From: Agapanthus africanus
Lineage: Eukaryota > Streptophyta > Magnoliopsida > Asparagales > Amaryllidaceae
Length of the DNA: 64,000 bases
Assembly (NCBI GenBank): GCA_030015575.1
Contig: CM057344.1
Location: 595,270,410 to 595,334,409, forward strand
Direction of reading: 5' to 3'
Position numbers and translations under genes: made by a program. Shown in pieces: positions 56,789 through 64,000 of this stretch. The number at the start of each line of letters is the position of its first letter. Positions within the stretch are counted from its first letter, which is position 1. The notes below the pieces were generated by a model that saw nothing but the letters and a program-made list of their open reading frames with translations, had not been told where the DNA came from and did not search any database.

Positions 56789-56841
56789 GTGGCGCCGCGG
56801 ATCCGCCACCAAAGGTATATTTTGGCCGCAGATCCGCGGTC
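56789..56841. promoter_or_regulatory. Paired GC dyad, copia-2 leader
   Basis: GTGGCGCCGCGGATCCGCC (56789-56807) and GGCCGCAGATCCGCGGTC (56824-56841); cores 31 bp apart, about 200 nt after the PBS on the minus strand. Confidence 0.75.
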
Positions 56842-57025
56842 ACTTAGACGAGTTAGGGTTTCGTTCTTCAGGTGTGTCCATAGAATTCCTTGCATGATTT
56901 TCTGAGTATTTTTAACATGGAAAAATCCAACTTTTGGAAAAATTTCCAGAAAGGGGGTCGTTTCGGGCTTTCGAAGTTCGATCGGAGTTTAAACTTCGTC
57001 TAGACAACGCCTAATGCTCTAGCTT

Positions 57026-57038
57026 GGCTCTGATACCA
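57026..57038 (-). promoter_or_regulatory. Copia-2 primer-binding site
   Basis: TGGTATCAGAGCC on the minus strand, one base after the LTR, the same initiator Met-tRNA site as in copia-1. Confidence 0.85.
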
Positions 57039-57039
57039 C

Positions 57040-59249
57040 TGTGGGGTTAGCTTAGTATCTTAGCAAGGTTTTGGCAAGTATCAATCATGCTAATTTAAAA
57101 TTTTGGGGTGCTAAACAAACCCTAACCAAGATCTTAACTAGAGAATTAGGGTTAAACGAGATATGTAAACTCTTTACATCTAAGTGAACAAGGAATACAA
57201 CCTTTGTAGACCAGTCCTTCACTTCAATAGCTCCGTGTAGTAATCCCTTTGCTACGATCACGAACTTCCGGACTCTAGAGAGGCTTCCATGAAGAAACAA
57301 ACAAGCTTGCTTCGAAGTCTTCAAGGCCGAAGATGATCTACATCGAGGAGATACTAGCTCATGCTATCTCTTCACTAATTGTGTAGGCAAACACCTTAAA
57401 GTAAATGGATAATAGTAGAGGATGATGAAGTAGGAAGTGGGCTCACTTTAGATATATTTTTCTCACAAGTTATCATCACTTTCACAAAAGCTAGAAAGCT
57501 TGAATGAGGAAGAAGAAGATGAAGCTCAAGTGATGAATGAATCCATGAGGTTAGAAATGCAATCATAATTAGTGTATGTCATCCACTAACTATTGTAGAG
57601 ACTTAACCATAGCTATGAGTTAAGGGTTGGATAAAAAAATATCTTAAGCTAGACAAACAAGTGGACTATGTCAAAGTTTTTCACAAGCTTCTCCAAGCTT
57701 CCACCATGACTCATTATCCAAGTGTTTGAATTACTTAAAATAAATAAAACCCTAACTTAACCCTAGCATGGTGTGAGTCTTATACATACATGTTGCATGT
57801 GTAACCTAGCATGACACAAAAATATATATAACATATATATTTTATGCTAAAAGAAAACAATAAATTTAACATATATCACATATATATTAATGTATCATAA
57901 AGTGAGAAAAGAAATCTTAAGTGAGCTAATATTAGTCAATGTAATTTAATATATCAAATATATAATTATACATTAAATTATTAAATCAACTCTTAATTCA
58001 ATAATCCGGTTATAATACATATAACCGACTAATATCAAATGAATCAACTTATCGAATCAACACTTGATCCGATAACCCGGCTATATCTCATATACCCGAC
58101 CAATATCACATATCGCGAGAATAGAATGCGGTATCACATACTCGCATTATTCTCGGTCCCACACATATCACATTTGTGCACCTACTCCGTTTCGCATGAA
58201 CCAGGAAACCTCTGTGTAGGACTCTAAAGACTTGTCAATATGCCGGCAGTATGTGATGATCATATCAAACATCCACAAGCCTCAAGCGGTCTGCTAAACG
58301 TAACGGCCACCCGGGTATTAAGCAATCAGAAGATCAACAAGCAAGCCTGCTATAACTCCTATGAATCCAATCAATAACACTATCGTACAGTCCGGTCTCT
58401 TTGTCTGATAAATCGCATATCTAGTCAAGGGGTGGTAAACGTCAGACCCCAGTAACCGATAAGTCATGCTGATGTGAGGTCCATAACGTTTTGAGAAACT
58501 ATTGATAACACTTACCAGTAAATCTCAGCAACCCTGGCCAGGGATTTCCTGTTATGGCCAATCGAGCACAGTGCAACATCAACCCCCAATACCGGGAGAG
58601 ACGAAACCCCTCCTATCACTCATTGCCTCCATAAGATTCAGGACTGTACCTAAAAGCCACCGTTTTGCACGATCTCTTGACTGTGGTATGGTGGAAATCA
58701 AAGCATAGTGGGAATCACACAAGACTTTATGACGATCTCGGGTCTACAAACTAACCTGTACCAGTGTCACCAGAGAACTGCTATTCGATGATAGGTATAA
58801 TACCATCTAGGAGTTCTCGACGAGTCCGTCCAGTGTACCCAGTCTCCACTGAGCATCTGTATACCTTCTCTGATGTCAAACACCAATGGATATGGGATCA
58901 TCCATCGCCCATCATATGGGTCAAGAAGCGCATATGCTAGTCTACTCTGGAGTATCGATGCCCTGTCTCGATACTCCCCTGACTAGGAACATTTGAAGGA
59001 TGTACTTATCGACTATCCTGTCCCCACTAGTATGATCTGCATCATAATCCTGATAGTCGAGTAATCATCCTAAGGGCTTTATCAACATGTGATCACTAAA
59101 CAGTATTTGTTAACATGTTAAGATAAAGTGCAACCAGATAGCATACTATCATGTCGAGCAAGAAAGTCCTCCCTATATATGTCCAAGCATCCACTACAAT
59201 ATACATCGCATGTACAGTAATGGCCTCTAAGACATACATATAACTAACA
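57040..59249 (-). repeat. Copia-2 LTR shared by two internal regions
   Basis: On the minus strand it starts TGTTAGTTATATGTATG (59249) and ends AACCCCACA (57040). It is collinear with the solo LTRs at 35937 and 51068. A short open frame at 57085-57324 is LTR sequence. Confidence 0.9.
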
Positions 59250-60136
59250 CAATCTTCTACTTGCACTAAGGCCATCTGTTGTAGTATCCAATACCCAACA
59301 ATTTAGCAGTGGTTGTAGTATCCCATACTCAACCATCCCAAAATCTCTCAAATAGTATTTGGGGAAGCAGGCCTTGGTGAGTGGATCCACCGTGTTAACC
59401 TCCGTGTCTACTCTCCTGACCTTGATCCTTTGGAGATCAACCATCTCCCTGATCAGGTGATACTTGCCTCAGAATATGGCTGGAACGCTTATGGGACCTG
59501 CCTTCCTAGGCCAAAGCCGCAAATCCATTGTTGTCAGAATAACGGTTATTGGACACTCAATGGTAGGAACCTTGTTCATCTCATGAACAAGAAATGCCCA
59601 GACAACCACTTTGGCAGCATCATTGGTAGCAATGTATTCAGCATTTATCGTCTAGTAAGTCTCGGTATCTAGCTTGGAACTCTTCCAACATATCGTCCCT
59701 TTACTGAGGGTAAAGACAATGCATGTGACTGTCTTTCAGTCGACCTTATCACTCTGGAAACTCGAACCAAGAACATTCTTTTAGTGCTTTTCATGTACTT
59801 AAGAATGTCCTCCAAAACTATCCAATGATTCTCCCAAGATCCGATTGATTCCTGATCACTACACCTAATGAGTCATCTACATCTGGTCTGGTACATAACA
59901 TCGCATACTCTGATAGAGCCTACTGCCGAAGCATAGGTTATCCCTTGCACACGAGCTCTCTCCAAATCAGTCTTGGAATACATCTTTTTGGAGGGAGTGA
60001 TTCCTGGGTAAGTGGATGAACCACAACGCTTAGAATCCTCCATACTAAACCCCTTTAGTATGGTGTTAATGTACCTGGATTTAGGACACTTCCAACATCC
60101 ACTTAGATCTATCAATTTCGAAGGGTGTCGGTACAT
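59250..60136 (-). pseudogene. Copia-2 RT and RNase H C-terminal remnant
   Basis: RYINTILKGFSMEDSKR and YASAVGSI match the copia-1 RT end (26780-26930). Near the LTR, RRVDTEVNTVDPLTKA matches the RNase H end, and CCTTAGTGCAAGTAGAAGATTG is the stop/polypurine junction. Many frameshifts. Confidence 0.8.
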
Positions 60137-61280
60137 CTAGAGCTAGCAGAGCAAGTATCTACTTGCCTCCTGTTCACGGTTTGGCGCCTCGGCTCTTATG
60201 TCCTCATCTCTCTCTGTGGATTACCGGTTATATTTTCTCTTGGCTTGACAGCCCGATTCGAGGTACTGACGGAAACAGTCCCGTTCTGGCACTTCTCTGA
60301 AGATCTCCTGACCAATTAACATGGTCACTCGTAACGTATCTTGTCAGCGATGGCAGTCTCTGGCCCAATGAGTAGGTGTGATATAACCGATCTTGGGTCC
60401 AAGTCTTACCGCGTAGTGTTCCAGAAGGATCTTGTCAGGGTCTCTCTCCAATACCATCTCTGCCGGACTGCCCGGAAGTTAGTACTCTTTACTCAATCTA
60501 TTTCTTGTTCCAGAACAGCTAGATACTCATTATAACCTTTCTCTGAAAGTACGTCCGCATCCTACGCCTCTGCGCGTGTAACAAGTCTCTGGCACTAATG
60601 GAGTGGAACGTCATTTCGTCAAGATCTCGTACGAACCTCTTACTCCGCTTCCCTTCGGTATAGTCTAATTCGGAATTGTATCTTGGTAGCTGTGTGTAGT
60701 GCGCTCCAATTGACTATAGTCATATCTGGAGTCTCTTTCAAAAATATGAACACGGCGTCTCCAATATCTTGTAGAAGGCATCTGGCCAATTACGTCCTTA
60801 GGAAATCTTCCAAATCGTCAGAGGAATATACTTCATTCGTCTATTTTTTATCAACTCACAATGCATCTGGGTGAGGTCTTCCTAACCGAAACTGGTCAAC
60901 TAACTGATCTCACATTTAACTGTAAGTACGTCCTTTTTCTCCGGAAGTACGTCCGTTTTCGATCAACTCACAATGCATCTCTATAGAAGACAAACTTCTT
61001 CTGGGATTCCTCCTTCGGTGTTGAGGTACCGAGGGTGGGAGGTGGGAGCATAGACCTAAAGAGAAGCCCATTGATTTCTTACAGAGCCGGATTGCAGAGA
61101 TTTGAGGCTGCTAGTGGCCCATACTTGACTCCACCAGATGTGACAAAGCCTGAATTGCTGTGAGTGGAAGCCAATGCCATTCTGGAAAGAATTGAAACGC
61201 CGCTTCAGTATCTCATCACCCAAGGGCAACTACAAACATGCATATCGCGATTATTTGATCCCGGAAAAACATAACACACA
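60137..61280. other. Unassigned region
   Basis: No family recognised. ATCAACTCACAATGCATCT occurs at 60848 and 60961, and AAGTACGTCC occurs three times (60547, 60925, 60945). A minus-strand stretch near 60660-60830 reads like protein (DIGDAVFIFLKETPDMTIV) with one stop upstream, but is too short to identify. A plus-strand frame at 61174-61437 runs into the Tat leader homology. Confidence 0.4.
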
Positions 61281-62112
61281 AAGTGTGGAGTGGAAAGAGG
61301 AAGAGGTCCCACCGGGTGTGCCAGAATTTGTTCACCGCCGAAAGACCGGACTGAGATGTTGGGACGTCTGGCCTGAATTTTGGGGGGTAGATGCTATTTG
61401 GACTTCTCCATCCACCTCTCCGAAGATACCAAGTTGATTTATGGCACCATATATTGGAGGTTTGGATAGATGCGACCGTTGTAGCAGACTATATCAGATT
61501 CCCTCTCATTTTATGAGGGGTTTTTGATTGTGAGGACGCTCTTCCCTGCAGGCGCAAGCCCCTGCAGTTAATTACGTTACCGCATTGCGATAACCACTTT
61601 CTCCTTCTCCAACAGTTCATTTCGTGTCGTGTGTGTTTTTGTTTATTTTGGTTGCCCGTAGATTGTATACGGAGACTAATTTATGTCGTCGCCCGTAGGG
61701 CACGAATTAGTCTAAATCTGTATATTTTAGATTTGGGCTTGGGTCAAGGATTTTCTTGACGGGGTTTTGAACTTAGGTTGTATATTCCTACAGTTCAGAA
61801 ATATTTTTGTTTTATTTAAGGACCGTTAATTTAGTTTGAGATTAAGATCAATTTAAATATATAAGTGAGCATTTGAGCTCAGTTCGTTTTCGCTAAGGAT
61901 ACGTTAGTCTTATTTGGGACTAAAATCAACTTAACAACATTTTAGGATCATTTTTACTTAAGATCCAGCAAAAAAACATTTGGGCTCAGCTGCAAGAAAA
62001 CTTCAGAGACTTAGCCAATTTAGGCTTAGTCTACTTAATCTTTTTTCTTATTCTTTTATTCAAAAGTGCTGAGCAGTTATTTGAGCTCTGATGCACACAT
62101 GTATGTCATATG
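61281..62112 (-). mobile_element. Fragment of a second Tat-family leader
   Basis: Similar in the same orientation to 32738-33330, including AAGTGTGGAGTGGAAAGAG, the GATTGTATAC cassette (61653-61701) and AAGGATACGTTAG. The GGAC-n-GTCC array is absent. It ends at the copia LTR. Confidence 0.75.
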
Positions 62113-64000
62113 TGTAAGTCTACGTTACCCACCCAGGTACTTATGGGGAGGCGGAAAAGGTAAAAATCAAATTTTTAACACAAGGTAACATAGACTAACA
62201 CTTGAGGATCTTTGCCAAACCATTGCTAACAAACTACATGAGGTTCTATCTACTATGCAAGGAGATTATACCTCATGCTACTAGTCCTTCGGGTCTTCTT
62301 CGCTATCCTCCTCGTCTCCGTAGGTTCCATGGGTCGATCCGGATCTTGGTCACCTCCACGGCCTCCTTGAGTCGAAGACGATCCACCCGAGAGTCTATAG
62401 TCCGAGCTTCACCTCAAGCCGAGGTAACTAGGGCAACAAGTTTGCTACTCTTGATGTCCTAGGTGATGTAGAGGAAGAAAATGGATTTGTTTGTCTATTT
62501 GGATCCTTATTTTCTTAACACATGAGAGCTAAAGGATTTTGTAGTGAGGAGGAAGATAAAGCAACCATGGGAGCTCTCTTTTGATGAGAGAGAATGAGCA
62601 AGAGATAATGATGCATAAGAAGAAATAATTACTAATCTCTTATCATGATAAAGTGTGATGGCTACTTTTGATTTGACCATTATCATCTTAAAATTAAATC
62701 CAAAAGAATAAGAAGGATCTAGTGGTCTCATGAAATATCCAAGTCAACAATGGTCAACTAGGTCAAATGGTCAACATGGTCAAATAGTCAAAGCAATTAG
62801 ACATAACACAATTATCATTAAAAAGATTAGTAAATAATTTCCTCACCTCATAATGGTTTTGACCGAACCAACGTTCAAAACCCTAATGAGGCACTTCCTT
62901 CTTCGCTCCTCACAACCGTGCATACACACCCGCATCCGCATCCCGTAGAATGCGAATCCTCAGAAGACAAAACTAATCCATCTATACAATACTAGGATCC
63001 GGTTTAAACCAAAGCCCACTAGTATCGTCTGCCCGAACATCATACGCGCACAAGTGCACGTAAGTGATCGTAGCCTTGCCGTAAAACCATACGGCCTCTT
63101 CACCTTTTGCCCAGTGCAGGGAAACTCTCTGTGTGGGACTCTAAAGACTCGACACTATGCTGGCAGTGGGTTTAACCATAGACCGCAAGCGGCACTAGCT
63201 ATACGTAACGGTCCCCAGGTAGATGTCGATAAGAAGGACGATGAGGTAAACCCACCCGAACTCCTACTGAGCATGAATGTGACAATCTCTGTACGGTCCG
63301 GTCTGTTCGTCTATGAGTATCGCATGTCGGGCCTAGGGGGCGGTAAACGTCAGACCCCTAGTAGCGGTACAAGTCATGCCGGAGTATAGCCCAGAACACC
63401 CTGAGAAACTACTGGAAACACTACCAGTAATTCTCGCTTGCCCTGGCCAGGGACTTTGTGTAATGGCTCTCCTAGACACAACGCGATATCAACCCCCAAT
63501 ACCGGGAAAGACGAATCCTATCTAACCGCTACTGCCTCCAAGTGCTTCGGGACTGCACCCAACTACTACCTGTTTGCACGACTCCTTTGAGCCATGGTAG
63601 GGTAGTAGTCAAAGTACAATGGGAACACACTCGAGGCGAAGTATCAATGTCAAGTCAACGGACTAAGCTGTACTCCTGTCACCTGGGAACGGTTATCTGA
63701 CGATAGGTATAGTACCAACCAACAGTTCCCGATGAGTCCTATCCAGTGTACTCGTAACCTAACGAGCACCCGCATACTATCTCCAGTACGACATACTGAT
63801 GGCTGTGGGACAGACCATCTCCTCTTCTGGGATGAGAAGCGCATACTCTAGTTTACTCCGGAGTATCGATGCCCCGTCTCGATAATCCTACGACTAGGGA
63901 CCTGTATAAGGATGTGCTTGTAGATTACCCAACCCCCACTAGTGTGACTGCCATCACAACGCTCGTAATCAAGCAAAGATGCTAAGGGCTCCACTAATAT
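62113..64000 (-). repeat. Copia-1-family LTR, cut by the window edge
   Basis: Read on the minus strand it ends CCACGTTGCC-like and TTACA at 62113 and matches 19700-21558 throughout, with far more differences than the two copia-1 LTRs have. No primer site follows on its inner side, so it is a 3' or solo LTR. The flank ATATG (62108-62112) would be its target copy. Confidence 0.85.

Larger units (their letters stand above)
54627..57025 (-). other. Copia-2 long leader
   Basis: No recognised element protein. It holds an in-frame tandem duplication (55104-55370), A/T-rich DNA, a GC-rich block (56330-56480) reminiscent of the copia-1 leader at 22300-22440, and a dyad pair (56789-56841). Confidence 0.6.
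53713..60136 (-). mobile_element. Copia-2 element remnant, tandem LTR arrangement
   Basis: The minus-strand order from right to left is RT/RNase H remnant (60136-59250), LTR (59249-57040), PBS and leader (57038-54327), gag-protease, integrase. One LTR thus has a polypurine tract and pol end upstream and a primer site downstream, which is the product expected from unequal LTR recombination. Further integrase pieces lie at 53246-53712, 50821-51062 and 39124-39167. Confidence 0.8.

Noticed and set aside
57026-57038. tRNA-like sequence
   Set aside because: It is only the 13-bp primer-binding site complementary to initiator Met-tRNA; no cloverleaf surrounds it.

Overview
This window is plant nuclear DNA made almost entirely of nested transposable elements. 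I found no ordinary host gene, rRNA, tRNA or CRISPR array. The evidence for a flowering plant is a giant Tat/Ogre-type Ty3/gypsy element, an Athila-type Ty3/gypsy element, long-LTR Ty1/copia elements primed by initiator Met-tRNA, and a plant mobile domain (PMD) gene with short GT-AG introns. A eudicot is likely but not provable from this sequence.

Layout. (1) About 583-35272, minus strand: a degraded giant Tat/Ogre-lineage element. Its 5' LTR is on the right (about 33651-35272) and a truncated 3' LTR is on the left (583-1745). Gag (32662-30367, then 17849-16205), protease, reverse transcriptase, RNase H and integrase follow leftward to 10862. Between integrase and 3' LTR lie several repeat arrays (7670-10775) and, on the opposite strand, an eight-exon PMD gene (2624-7433) with its own TATA box and poly(A) signal. 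(2) Tat gag is split by a 199-bp-TIR element (17850-30366, target duplication ATTTT). That element was itself split by a nearly complete copia element, here called copia-1 (19526-29632, TSD CTGTT). (3) 35273-39123 is a second copy of the TIR element, carrying a solo LTR (35937-38150). (4) 39168-50815 is a complete, young Athila element (two 1767-bp LTRs, TSD CCTTG) with a nearly open gag-pol frame. (5) 50821-60136 is a minus-strand second copia family, copia-2. It contains a solo LTR (51068-53240, TSD GGAGT) and one LTR (57040-59249) shared by two internal regions. (6) The right end holds unassigned DNA, a Tat leader fragment (61281-62112) and a minus-strand copia-1-type LTR that runs off the window.

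The most interesting signals cut across element families. First, paired GC-rich dyads (CCGC-N5/6-GCGG) with centres 21 or 30-31 bp apart occur in the Athila LTR, the Athila leader, both copia leaders and both TIR-element copies. Second, a roughly 100-120 nt leader module with a compensating hairpin is shared by copia-1, copia-2 and Athila. Third, the Tat LTR is tiled almost end to end with tiny stem-loops. Fourth, the antisense PMD gene has seven introns of 67-80 nt, all phase 1, so its internal exons are symmetric.

Inferred order of events: Tat and copia-2 are old and decayed; the TIR element inserted into each; copia-1, the solo LTRs and Athila inserted later. Coordinates of LTR ends with target duplications are exact. 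Tat boundaries and array edges are approximate.
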